This document shows, piece after piece, positions 19,260 through 27,383 of a stretch of 64,000 nt of DNA. The stretch comes from Salinicola lusitanus. GTDB lineage: Bacteria > Pseudomonadota > Gammaproteobacteria > Pseudomonadales > Halomonadaceae. Location of the stretch: NCBI RefSeq assembly GCF_003206045.1, contig NZ_PZJM01000007.1:16023-80022 (forward strand), written 5' to 3'. Each line of letters begins with the position of its first letter. Positions within the stretch are counted from its first letter, which is position 1. The notes below the pieces were generated by a model. The model was not told where the DNA came from, did no database searches, and was given only the letters and a program-made list of their open reading frames with translations. The position numbers were made by a program, and so were the translations under genes.

Positions 19260-19649
19260 ACGTCTCTTCGCTTTTTGGCAGAAGTCTGGCTCCACGGCAG
19301 GTTTTCGGTCGCCGCGATCCCATAGCCATTGGTCTGACCCACCAATCGCTAATGGCTGATCAGCATCCGTTAATTTATAATTTGTGTTATTAGGTAACTT
19401 TAAAGTATCAATTGATTTTTTGTGCATCGGATTGTAAATTTGCCGGGTAGCCTCGAAGTACGCTGCCGACACAACCGATACGAGCAGGGCAGCGCGATCT
19501 GAACCAGGCAGGCATGACCAAAAAGTGACGTCGATCGCGCCAGAGCGGCGTCGAAAAACCGGATAGCGGACACCGAATCTCACAAGCCTCGAATTCGGGG
19601 CATTGCGGTCCAGCCCGGTAGACAACGATTTCGATACGTGGGGTGCGCA
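19260..19649. other. 390-bp non-coding region with AT-rich island
   Basis: No convincing gene. Bases about 19365-19445 are markedly AT-rich against the GC-rich surroundings and could hold a promoter for the small gene that follows. A small inverted repeat ATTGGT-CTGACCC-ACCAAT sits at 19328-19346, nested in GCCATT/AATGGC arms. No clear terminator for the upstream gene was found apart from a short T-run at about 19272. Confidence 0.5.
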
Positions 19650-19811
19650 ATGAGTCTATTCAGTGTGGGTTGTATTGCCGTCGGCTTCGTCGCTTTCGGG
19701 TTGTTCGTCGCGCTGCGTCTGTGCAGCAGCGACAAGTCCCCGCCCGAGGCGCGAGACCGCCTGCAGGAGCCGAATCCGTCGCACAAGGCGGGCGCCGGGC
19801 ACCGCGCCTGA
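19650..19811 (+). CDS. Small single-pass membrane protein (53 aa), unknown
   Basis: Not a recognised family. Residues 5-23 (SVGCIAVGFVAFGLFVALR) form one hydrophobic helix, followed by a polar, charged tail (SSDKSPPEARDRLQEP...). The ATG has only a weak GGGGTG upstream. Support for it being real: it follows an AT-rich promoter-like island and is followed after 25 bases by a strong intrinsic terminator, so it looks like a free-standing short transcription unit. It may instead be a non-coding RNA locus. Confidence 0.5.
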   Translation: MSLFSVGCIAVGFVAFGLFVALRLCSSDKSPPEARDRLQEPNPSHKAGAGHRA

Positions 19812-19836
19812 TCGACTATCTGCGGAATGAATGGAT

Positions 19837-19869
19837 GAAAACCGGCAGCGTCAGCGCTGCCGGTTTTTT
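19837..19869 (+). terminator. Strong intrinsic terminator
   Basis: Stem AACCGGCAGCG / CGCTGCCGGTT with a short TCAG loop followed by TTTTTT. This is the clearest rho-independent terminator in the window and closes the short unit that starts near 19650. The A-run on the 5' side could let it work in both directions. Confidence 0.9.
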
Positions 19870-19896
19870 GCATTCTGGCCCGGGAAATGGAGCGAT

Positions 19897-20286
19897 TCAG
19901 GCGCAGGGCGCGATTGGCGCCGTGAGCCCTGACGTTGGGGATCCCGGCGGAACGCCGGCCTCGTTGATCTCCTGGCGATGGAAGGCAGGCACGCCGCGAA
20001 TGAAGGCGCTGGTCAACCAGGCCAGCGGAGCGAGCTCGGCACCGAAGGCGTTGAAGCAGCCCCAGCGCAGGGCAATGAAGGGCCGCATGAAGATCGGCAG
20101 GCGCCGATGGGCACGCAATCCGACGATACGGCGGGTGCGCGTCACCAGCAGATCGACGCGACCGCGCTCTCCCCGAGTGAGCGCTCGGTAGTCGGCGGTG
20201 TCGGTAGCAGAGGGAATCTGCCCCTTGGCCGGGTCGCAAGGCTCCAGCAGCAGTCGGGCCAGTTGCTTGACGCTTTGATGTCGCAT
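19897..20286 (-). CDS. Hypothetical protein (129 aa)
   Basis: I do not recognise the family. The start ATG at 20286 follows a weak GAGA-type site; an open frame continues further upstream but overlaps the region before the cupin gene. The first 50 residues are polar and basic (RHQSVKQLARLLLEPCDPAKG, ...RALTRGERGRVDLLVTRTRR), the middle has a moderately hydrophobic stretch (FIALRWGCFNAFGAELAPLAWLTSAFI), and the tail is Gly/Pro-rich. It ends next to the terminator at 19837-19869. It could be a peripheral membrane protein; function unknown. Confidence 0.55.
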   Translation of the reverse strand: MRHQSVKQLARLLLEPCDPAKGQIPSATDTADYRALTRGERGRVDLLVTRTRRIVGLRAHRRLPIFMRPFIALRWGCFNAFGAELAPLAWLTSAFIRGVPAFHRQEINEAGVPPGSPTSGLTAPIAPCA

Positions 20287-20467
20287 CCGTTTCTCAGTGT
20301 AAGTTCGTGTAGTCTGATGGCTGATTGTCTCTCCCGAAGGCGCGATTGAAAACCGGAGCAGGCATGGAGAAGCGCTGCAATTCGCAAGACGATCCGGCTT
20401 CGCTGTGGCAAGGTCCCGATCCGATCCTTTTCTTCGTTCAACTCCCTTCCAAGAGAGAGCAGAGTCC

Positions 20468-20797
20468 ATGCAGCTCGACGACATACCTTTCGCTACGACG
20501 GACTGGTCGACGATCACGCCGACCGAGCACGCTGGCGAGACCGGCAAGGCACTCTGGCGAACCCGGCAGTTCGGCGCTGTCCGCGTGCGAATGGTCGAAT
20601 ACACGCCGGGTTACCTGGCGGATCACTGGTGTTCCAAGGGCCATGTGCTGTTGTGTCTCGAAGGTGAGCTCGTCACCGAACTGGAGGACGGCCGAGTCTT
20701 TCGACTACTGCCGGGACAGAGCTACCAGGTTGCCGATCAGGCCGAACCGCACCGCTCCTCGACCGAGAGCGGCGCCAAGCTGTTCATCGTCGACTGA
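20468..20797 (+). CDS. DHCW-type small cupin protein
   Basis: 109 residues. A single cupin fold: YTPGYLADHWCSKGHVLLCL carries the DHWC motif of the DHCW-motif cupin family, followed by EGELVTELEDG and FRLLPGQSYQVAD. These are small metal- or ligand-binding beta-barrels of unknown reaction. The ATG at 20468 is chosen because homologous sequence begins right after it; the Shine-Dalgarno region (AGAGAGAGCAG) is modest. It converges with the LysR gene, with 15 bases between the stops. Confidence 0.8.
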   Translation: MQLDDIPFATTDWSTITPTEHAGETGKALWRTRQFGAVRVRMVEYTPGYLADHWCSKGHVLLCLEGELVTELEDGRVFRLLPGQSYQVADQAEPHRSSTESGAKLFIVD

Positions 20798-20812
20798 CTC
20801 CGCGGGTGGCGC

Positions 20813-21718
20813 TCAGCCCAGCACCCACTCCCGGAACGCGCGCATCGGTTCGGTAAGATGTCGGTGCTGCGGCGTCAGCAACGAGAGCCGGCCGCGACTG
20901 GGGATCTTGTGCGGGAGGGCGTGAACGAGATTGCCCTGGGCGATCTCGGCAGCGAGAAGGCGGGTCCAGCCGAGCGTGACGCCCTGGCCGGCCAGCGTCG
21001 CGTTCATCAGCAGCTGGAAGCTGTTGGCGCGCAGGGTATGAAGGGGTGGCTGCCAGTCGAGTTCCAGCGCCTGGAACCAGAGTTCCCAGGTCAACCAGTC
21101 GTGATAGTGATCCTCGACCACCATCAAGGTGTGTCGGTTCAGCAGGTCCTGCGGATCGGCGATGCCCCCGTGACGCTCGAGATAGATCGGGCTGCAGACG
21201 GCGGCGACGTCTTCCTGGGCGAAGATGGCATCGGCGGTGAGGCCCGGCGGGTCGACCTCCCGGGGCACGTGGTAGTAGATGCCGAGATCGAATTCGGCCA
21301 GGTCGAGGCGGTGAGGGTCCTCGACGGTGAGAATGCGGATCTCGATATCGGGATGGGCGCGCTGGAAGTCCGGCAGTTGCCGGGCCAGCCAGATCGAGGC
21401 GATGGTCGGGCTCGACGCCAGCGTCAACTGACGATCGTCGCCGCGACGCCGCAGGCGAGCGGTCTCGTCGCGGAGCTCACGCAACAGGCGTTGTACCACG
21501 CGGAAATAGTGCTCGCCGGCCGGGGTCAGTCGCAGGCCGTCATAGTGGCGCTCGAACAACGGGCGCCCCAGGTCCTCCTCGAGCCGCTTGATCTGCCGGC
21601 TGACGGCGCTCTGGGTCAGGCTGAGTTCGCTCCCCGCCTGAGTGAAGCTGCCATGACGGGCGGCCGCTTCGAAAGCGCGCAGGCAGGTGAGGGGTGGCAG
21701 GGCATCGCGCGTGGACAT
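20813..21718 (-). CDS. LysR-family transcriptional regulator (GcvA-like)
   Basis: 301 residues, normal LysR length. N-terminal winged helix: LRAFEAAARHGSFTQAGSEL and LTQSAVSRQIKRLEEDLGRP, then LFERHYDGLRLTPAG. The effector domain begins near residue 95 (RQLTLASSPTIASIWLA). The pattern is that of the GcvA/AmpR branch. It starts 74 bases after the hydrolase stop on the same strand, so it probably closes a BCCT-hydrolase-LysR unit and may control it. LysR regulators are more often divergent from their targets, so this is an inference. Confidence 0.9.
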   Translation of the reverse strand: MSTRDALPPLTCLRAFEAAARHGSFTQAGSELSLTQSAVSRQIKRLEEDLGRPLFERHYDGLRLTPAGEHYFRVVQRLLRELRDETARLRRRGDDRQLTLASSPTIASIWLARQLPDFQRAHPDIEIRILTVEDPHRLDLAEFDLGIYYHVPREVDPPGLTADAIFAQEDVAAVCSPIYLERHGGIADPQDLLNRHTLMVVEDHYHDWLTWELWFQALELDWQPPLHTLRANSFQLLMNATLAGQGVTLGWTRLLAAEIAQGNLVHALPHKIPSRGRLSLLTPQHRHLTEPMRAFREWVLG

Positions 21719-21792
21719 GGAGGCTTCCGCAACCGTGGAATGACGGCTGCGGAGCATAACATGGGCGTCGTGCGATGCCCCGAGAGGCACGA

Positions 21793-23817
21793 TCAGATGG
21801 CGGTTCGCGGAATCTCCCGCTCCCATGATCTATCGCTGATCAACGTTTCACCTTCGAACGCACGCTGCTCGGCACTCAGGTAGAAGGTGGTCTCGTCGCA
21901 ATGCAGGTGATAGCGGCTGGTCACTTCCACGGAGAACCGACCCTCGCCCTGCTCACGGCTGGCACGATAGACCCACTCGATATCGGCACGGGTACGGGTG
22001 GCATCGGTGGGGTGGCTCGAATAGACCTCTTTCGCGCGCTGCTCGACACGCAGGCCGTGGCTCTCGAAGCGCATGTCGCCCATGTCGTCCTCGATGGTGA
22101 CGGTCACCTCGCCGCTGCCCACGTCTTCATGGATCGTGCGCCTGGGTTGACCGGCGCGCAGCGTCTCGACCCGGCACGGCGTGGCGCTCTCCGGCGGTTC
22201 GAACGGCATCGGGATGGTTTCGGCTCGGCATAGCGGTAGTGCCAGTGTCGGCTTGCCAGCCTTGAGCGTCAGGTCGGCACGCTTTTGGGGTGACCAGATC
22301 AGCGGAAAACTGGCGCTGGAGAGCGCCAGACGCAGGCGGTGTCCCTTGGGCAGGCGGTAGCCGATCAGATCCAGCGGTAGCCGCACGTCCATCGGCTCGC
22401 CGGGAATCGGCGGAGTGATCCTGCCCGCATCGTCGCGGAGGTTGAGGTTGAGCGTGCCGTAGGTGATCAGCGCGCTCTCGCCGCTCGGCGCGACATCGCA
22501 CAGACGCACGTGGAACTGACCACAAGCTTCGGCGCTGGAGATCGTCGCGGCGACCGTCGGCTGGCCCAGGATATCCAGGCCCTCGGCGTAGGGTTCGGAG
22601 TCGAAGGTCAGCGACAGACCATCGTCGCGACGCTGATCCGGCGGAAAGTCGGCGCCGAACCACAGCGGGATGTACTCGCCCTGCAGCGAGCCTGCCGTCA
22701 ACGGCGAGGCGATCAGACGATCGCCGCTCAATTCGCCGTCGGGGTTCAGGCCACGCTCGCTCAGCGCGAGAATCGTCGTCTCGATCTCGTCGGTTGGCGC
22801 GGGCCAGTTTGAGGTGCGTACCCACTCGCCCGGCCGTTCCAGATATTTGGGCGCCGGCGGGACACCATCCTGCAGATAGAAGGTGCAGGGTGGCTCGTCC
22901 ATGATTCCGGTGTCGATGCCCTTGAGCCAGTAGTCCCACCAGCGCAGCGCCTCCTGCAGAAAGCCGATGGCCGGATCGGGAATCGCGAAGTGGGGGTACT
23001 TGTGCATCCAGGGCCCGAGCAGCGCCTTCTTCGGGCAGGAGAGATTCTCCATCATCCGCGGGATCGTATTGACGTAGGAGTCACCCCAGCCGCTGATCAT
23101 GTAGACCGCGGCTTCGATGTCGCCGTAGTTCTCGCAGATCGAGCCATGCTGCCAATAGGCGTCGCGCTGCTGGTGGCGCAGCCAGGGCTCGGCCAGCAGC
23201 GGCATGTTGTCGAGACGATGCTTCCACATCTCTCGCCAGCGTTCGCCGACCAGCAGCGGATCGGGCACCGCGGCGGAGAAGCTCAGCATGGTGGCGGCCC
23301 AGCCGAGATTCTCGAGCAGCATGTTGCCGCCCTTGTAGTGGATATCGTCGGCGTAGCGATCGTCGGTGGAGCAGAGGGTGATGATCGCCTTGAGGGGGGC
23401 GGGTCTGAGCGCAGCCACCTGCAGGCCATTGAAGCCGCCCCAGGAGATACCCATCATCCCGAGCTTGCCGTCGCACCACGGCTGCCGGGCGATCCAGTCG
23501 ATCACCTCCAGCGCGTCGGCCTGCTCCTGCGCCGCGTACTCATCCTCCATCAGTCCGTCCGATTCGCCGTTGCCGCGCATGTCGACGCGCACGCTGGCGT
23601 AGCCGTGGCCGGCGAAGTAGGGGTGGGTCAACTCGTCGCGCACCGCCGTGCCGTCCCGCTTGCGGTAGGGCAGATACTCGAGGATCGCCGGCACCGGGGT
23701 CGTTTCGGCATCCTCCGGTAGCCAGATTCTGGCAGCCAGGCGGGTACCGTCGGCCAGCACGATCCACTGGTTCTCGATTTCGCGCACGCGGTGCGGAAAG
23801 TCCTGCTTGATCTTCAT
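21793..23817 (-). CDS. CocE/NonD-family (S15-like) alpha/beta hydrolase
   Basis: 674 residues. N-terminal alpha/beta-hydrolase domain with nucleophile motif GISWGG (Ser about 125), preceded by VRVDMRGNGESDG. The C-terminal 250 or so residues form the jelly-roll domain of cocaine esterase and X-Pro dipeptidyl peptidase relatives (DVRLPLDLIGYRLPKGHRLR). Such enzymes cleave esters or amides; the substrate is unknown. The ATG shares ATGA with the stop of the upstream BCCT gene, so the two are coupled. The longer open frame reaching 25239 is a shadow of the BCCT gene. The likely logic is import of a quaternary-ammonium compound followed by hydrolysis. No signal peptide, so cytoplasmic. Confidence 0.88.
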   Translation of the reverse strand: MKIKQDFPHRVREIENQWIVLADGTRLAARIWLPEDAETTPVPAILEYLPYRKRDGTAVRDELTHPYFAGHGYASVRVDMRGNGESDGLMEDEYAAQEQADALEVIDWIARQPWCDGKLGMMGISWGGFNGLQVAALRPAPLKAIITLCSTDDRYADDIHYKGGNMLLENLGWAATMLSFSAAVPDPLLVGERWREMWKHRLDNMPLLAEPWLRHQQRDAYWQHGSICENYGDIEAAVYMISGWGDSYVNTIPRMMENLSCPKKALLGPWMHKYPHFAIPDPAIGFLQEALRWWDYWLKGIDTGIMDEPPCTFYLQDGVPPAPKYLERPGEWVRTSNWPAPTDEIETTILALSERGLNPDGELSGDRLIASPLTAGSLQGEYIPLWFGADFPPDQRRDDGLSLTFDSEPYAEGLDILGQPTVAATISSAEACGQFHVRLCDVAPSGESALITYGTLNLNLRDDAGRITPPIPGEPMDVRLPLDLIGYRLPKGHRLRLALSSASFPLIWSPQKRADLTLKAGKPTLALPLCRAETIPMPFEPPESATPCRVETLRAGQPRRTIHEDVGSGEVTVTIEDDMGDMRFESHGLRVEQRAKEVYSSHPTDATRTRADIEWVYRASREQGEGRFSVEVTSRYHLHCDETTFYLSAEQRAFEGETLISDRSWEREIPRTAI

Positions 23818-25379
23818 GCCTTGTCCTTGGCTGTGGAAGGGGGTGGAGATGTCGGTACGCTGTCGAGTCGCTCGGGATGCTTGAGCCAGGCCCACAGCGA
23901 GCCGGTGGCCAGCAGCACGATCAGCATCGCCGGGAGGCCGCCGAGGTTGGAGAGCATCTTGATGCCGTCGATTCCCACGAAACTGACCATGACCCAGGAG
24001 ACCACGCCGACGATCACGCCCCAGATCACCTTCATCGGGACACCGGCGTTGAGGTCGGAGTCGGCGGTCAGGCCGCGGGTGCAGAGGTTGCCGATGGCGT
24101 CGGTCTGGGAGTCCGCCGCGGTGACGTAGGAGATGTAGGCGATGAACAGCAGCAGCGGTATCCACACCTGGGAGAATGGCAACTGACGGAACAGCGCATA
24201 GAGCACGTTTTCGACGCCACGATCGTTGAGCACGGCATAGAGGTCGGCGCCGCCCGTGCCGGCATGAGCCTGGAAGTAGAGCGCGGTGCCGGAGAAGATC
24301 AGGATCCAGACGCTGGCGAACAGTGCCGGATAGAGCAGATTGACGCGCAGGAACTCGCGCACCGTGTAGCCGCGGGAGATCTTGCCCAGAAACAGCGCCG
24401 CCACCGGTGCCCAGGCGAACCACACCGCCCAGTAGAAGATCGACCACCACTGCGGCCACGGGTCGTTGCCCGCGGCGCCGGTGAACAGGCTCTTGGTGAA
24501 GAAGTTGTCGAGATAGACGCCGAACGATTCGACACCCAGGGCCAGACAGAAGACCGTCGGGCCGACGATGAACATGAAGACGCCGAGAATCGCGAGCAGC
24601 ACGGCATTCAACGACGACAATCGGGCGATGCCCTTCTGCAGGCCGCTGGCGGCTGAAATCACGAAGGTCACCACGATGATGGCGATGATCACGCCGAGTC
24701 GCAGCGGACTGGTCTCGCCGCCCAGATACTGGCCCGCGCCGCCGGCCAGGGTCAGCGCGCCGGTGCCCAGCGACGAGGCCATGCCGGCCACCAGCGCGTA
24801 GAGCGAGATTGCATCGATCAGGCCGCCGAAGCGCTTGATCCTGGGACCGAAGACCGGCTCCAGCATGCTCGAGATCGAGAAGCGCAGGCGCAGATTGTAG
24901 AACGCCAGCGCAAAGATCAGCGCCGGCACGGCGTAGATCGCATAGGGCGTGAACGACCAGTGCAGGAACATGGTCGACATGGCGAACAGCATGGCGTCGC
25001 TCGATCCCGCTTCCAGCCCGCTGGAGTCGGGTGGGCCCATGTAGTGGTAGAGCGGTTCGGCGGTGGTCCAGAACAGCACACCCACGGCGAGCGTGGTGCA
25101 CAAGGTGATCGAGAACCAGCGCAGGCGCGACAGCAGCGGCGTGGCATCCCGGCCGCCGATGCGGATACGGCCGAGCGGAGAGAAATAGACGATCACCGCC
25201 ATGACCAGCAGATAGAGGCTGCCCAGGCTGAACAGCCATGAGAAATTGGTCAGGACCGCATCGTTGAGCGCGCTGGCCGTGGCCAGAAACCCGTCCAGGT
25301 CGACATAGCTGGCAATGACCGCGACCAGCAGTATCAAAAAGGTCGGCCAGAATACCAGTGGCCGCAGCGAAGTCTGCAT
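23814..25379 (-). CDS. BCCT-family transporter with altered aromatic motif
   Basis: 521 residues, about 12 membrane segments. The BCCT signature region reads WWSIFYWAVWFAWAPVAALF followed by GKISRGYTVREF. In BetP-type carriers the TM8 motif is WWxxW, used to hold the trimethylammonium group; here it is V319-W320-F-A-W323, with the first Trp replaced by Val. Other conserved parts (TAEPLYHYMGPP, SAASGLQKGI, TAADSQTDAIGN) are present, so it is a real family member. It probably imports a betaine/choline/carnitine-like solute or ester. It is coupled to the hydrolase gene by ATGA overlap. The short N- and C-terminal tails argue against the osmosensory BetP type. Confidence 0.9.
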   Translation of the reverse strand: MQTSLRPLVFWPTFLILLVAVIASYVDLDGFLATASALNDAVLTNFSWLFSLGSLYLLVMAVIVYFSPLGRIRIGGRDATPLLSRLRWFSITLCTTLAVGVLFWTTAEPLYHYMGPPDSSGLEAGSSDAMLFAMSTMFLHWSFTPYAIYAVPALIFALAFYNLRLRFSISSMLEPVFGPRIKRFGGLIDAISLYALVAGMASSLGTGALTLAGGAGQYLGGETSPLRLGVIIAIIVVTFVISAASGLQKGIARLSSLNAVLLAILGVFMFIVGPTVFCLALGVESFGVYLDNFFTKSLFTGAAGNDPWPQWWSIFYWAVWFAWAPVAALFLGKISRGYTVREFLRVNLLYPALFASVWILIFSGTALYFQAHAGTGGADLYAVLNDRGVENVLYALFRQLPFSQVWIPLLLFIAYISYVTAADSQTDAIGNLCTRGLTADSDLNAGVPMKVIWGVIVGVVSWVMVSFVGIDGIKMLSNLGGLPAMLIVLLATGSLWAWLKHPERLDSVPTSPPPSTAKDKA

Positions 25380-25568
25380 ACCCGTCTCCCGTTATGATTG
25401 TCGTAGGCGTCGAGGCGCCGTGCTTATGGCGCTATAACCTAACGCCTTTACTGTCCGGTGGAGCAAGCGGCCGCTGGGAATGACGGTATGCATCTGGGTC
25501 ATGGGGTGGTGGCGGCGACTGTCATCGAACCCTGTAGAATGCGGCCGGGAATCGACGAAGGAGGCACA

Positions 25569-25775
25569 ATGGAGCCCGAAGACCTCACCAGACTGGTCAC
25601 CCGCAAGATGCCTTTCGGCAAGTACGAGGGGTGGCTGATCGCCGACCTGCCGGGCCCATATCTGAACTGGTTCGCCCGGGAGGGCTTCCCCGACGGGGAG
25701 ATCGGGCGGCTGCTGGCGCTGATGCACGAGATCGATCACAACGGCTTGAGTTCGCTACTCGAGCCGTTGCGCTGA
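25569..25775 (+). CDS. DUF3820 family protein
   Basis: 68 residues. TRKMPFGKYEGWLIADLPGP and YLNWFAREGFPDGEIGRLL match the small DUF3820 family, which occurs widely in proteobacteria with no firm function. GGAGG lies 5 bases before the ATG. It stands alone, divergent from the BCCT gene, with 189 bases between the starts. Confidence 0.85.
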   Translation: MEPEDLTRLVTRKMPFGKYEGWLIADLPGPYLNWFAREGFPDGEIGRLLALMHEIDHNGLSSLLEPLR

Positions 25776-25821
25776 AGATGTCCTTCTTGCGCTCGAGCGG
25801 AAATGGCAGATCGGCGTTGTG

Positions 25822-26229
25822 CTAACTCAGCCAGCGGCCAACGCCATAAGCGGCGAGCCATCCGATCAGTACGACCAGGGCAAGCCAGGACCAGCGCCTC
25901 CAGCGCGTCTGATGGCGGCTGAGTGCGATTTGCAGCTGTTGCGTCAGCAGTTCCTGGCGAACCACGATGCGTTCGGGTGACGAGGAGAAATCGTTGGCGG
26001 TGTCCCCTTGCCAGTGGGGGGCATGGGTCATGCCCAGACCCGCCCGCAGCCTGCCGAGGTCGTCCAGCAGGTCATGCAGATCGTCATAGGCTTCGCGATG
26101 CGCCGCGTCGCCGAGAGCGCTCAGCGCATCGGCCTTCAGCGTCCGATTGTTGCAGCGTTCTGCAGCCCGGACGATGGTTTTGGGCGCTGCGTCCTTGGCG
26201 ATGCCGAGTCGGCGATAGAGGTCACGCAT
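25822..26229 (-). CDS. Degenerate J-domain-like protein with C-terminal membrane anchor
   Basis: 135 residues. The N-terminus follows a J-domain pattern (DLYRRLGIAKDAAPKTIVRA, then ALGDAAHREAYDDLHDLL) but the HPD tripeptide needed to stimulate Hsp70 ATPase is absent; the loop reads CNNRTLKAD. Residues about 112-132 (WSWLALVVLIGWLAAYGVGRW) form a single membrane helix at the C-terminus. The ATG lies inside the end of the upstream J-domain gene (8-base overlap), so the two are translationally coupled. It may be a J-like adaptor that recruits its partner to the membrane; this is inference. Confidence 0.65.
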   Translation of the reverse strand: MRDLYRRLGIAKDAAPKTIVRAAERCNNRTLKADALSALGDAAHREAYDDLHDLLDDLGRLRAGLGMTHAPHWQGDTANDFSSSPERIVVRQELLTQQLQIALSRHQTRWRRWSWLALVVLIGWLAAYGVGRWLS

Positions 26230-27235
26230 GTTGCATCAACAGGTCGTAGGCGTTCTTGATCCGCTGGAAACGCTGCGAAGCTAGGGATATTCGCAAGTCG
26301 CCCTGGCCGTGGAAACGATCGGGATGGTGGCGCTGTGCCAAGCGACGGTAGGCTCGTTTGATATCGGTCGAGGAGGCATGCTCGTCGAGTTCCAGGACCT
26401 GCAAGGCCAGCCGAATTCGAAAGTGGGGTTGGGGGATGCCGGCCGCCTGTCGCCACTGGCGTTGTCGTCGCTGCTGTTCTTGACTTGAGGCTTCTTCCTG
26501 ACGCGCTCGCTCTCGGCGCTGGGCGTCGGCCTGACGCTCCTCTTCCTGGCGCTGGGCTTCGGCCTGGCGTGCCCGTTGCAGGCGTTCTTCTTCCTGGCGC
26601 CGCCGCTCCGCTCGTTGACGTGCCTGCTGGCGCAGGCGGTCACGCTCAAGGCGATTCTCCCGTCGCCGCGCATGCGCGGCCAGGATTCGGGCTCGCCAGC
26701 TTAGCCAGCGGTGAGTCCTGCGCGGGGAGGGAGCCGTGGTGTCTGCCTCGGCTGCCGGCTCGGCCTGTTCTTGCTGCTGCCAGTACGCCTGTCGGCTGGG
26801 GTCGCCGGGAGACGTCAGGGCGCGGCCGGCCACCTCGCGGAACAGCCGTGCAAAAGCAGCGGGCGTCACGCCGGAAAGATCGGAGAGAAAGCGCAGAATG
26901 TGGTGATTTCGCAAGCTGAGATCGCCCTCGCTCGTGGCCAGCCCGATCGCGCGCCGCAGGAAGGGGTGCGACTGTTCATCGACGCGTTCGCGTAACACCA
27001 CCTCGGCGGCCAGTTGGATGGCCTTCAGATCGGCTCTGGCGATCGCCAGCAATGTGTCGAGATCCCGGGAATGGCGATAGCCGTTGGCCAGCACTTCGAG
27101 ATAGCGCCGGTCCTCGGCAAGCACGGCTCGCTTGTTGACGTAGACCCACGTCAACAGCAGCAGAGCCGCGGTATCCGGCGGGTAACGACTTTTCAGCAGC
27201 AGAATCTCGAAAGCGGAAAAGCGCGCTGGGGCCAT
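26222..27235 (-). CDS. J-domain protein with TerB-like N-terminus and charged coiled coil
   Basis: 337 residues. Residues 1-150 are helical and resemble the TerB-like domain of DjlA proteins (ATSEGDLSLRNHHILRFLSD). Residues about 175-265 are a very charged Arg/Gln/Glu helix, likely a coiled coil (LQRARQAEAQRQEEERQADA). The last 70 residues are a J domain with an intact HPD (AYRRLAQRHHPDRFHGQGD), so it should act with DnaK. The domain order (TerB-like then C-terminal J) is that of DjlA, but there is no N-terminal membrane segment. Start: ATG 27235 is preferred; TTG 27247 in the same frame is possible. Confidence 0.75.
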   Translation of the reverse strand: MAPARFSAFEILLLKSRYPPDTAALLLLTWVYVNKRAVLAEDRRYLEVLANGYRHSRDLDTLLAIARADLKAIQLAAEVVLRERVDEQSHPFLRRAIGLATSEGDLSLRNHHILRFLSDLSGVTPAAFARLFREVAGRALTSPGDPSRQAYWQQQEQAEPAAEADTTAPSPRRTHRWLSWRARILAAHARRRENRLERDRLRQQARQRAERRRQEEERLQRARQAEAQRQEEERQADAQRRERARQEEASSQEQQRRQRQWRQAAGIPQPHFRIRLALQVLELDEHASSTDIKRAYRRLAQRHHPDRFHGQGDLRISLASQRFQRIKNAYDLLMQHA

Positions 27236-27383
27236 CGATGAATCCAAGCGGAAAAAGGGGTGTTGTCATCATTGATTGGATTCCGAGTATACCCAAACTC
27301 GACGAAGAGTCGTCACCGCTGCGTCACGCCGATAGTTTCTGCTGAAGCATAAGCCAGTGCTGCAAGTCGAGACACCGAGCTGC

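Noticed and set aside
19643..20191. 182-codon plus-strand frame
   Set aside because: It runs through a strong intrinsic terminator and lacks any motif; the 53-codon ORF in another frame is the better candidate.
20858..21883. 341-codon plus frame opposite the LysR gene
   Set aside because: The minus-strand LysR has clear helix-turn-helix and effector motifs; this is its shadow.
23814..25239. Hydrolase extended upstream to 25239 (1148 codons)
   Set aside because: The extension is a shadow of the BCCT gene; the true start is ATG 23817, which overlaps the BCCT stop.
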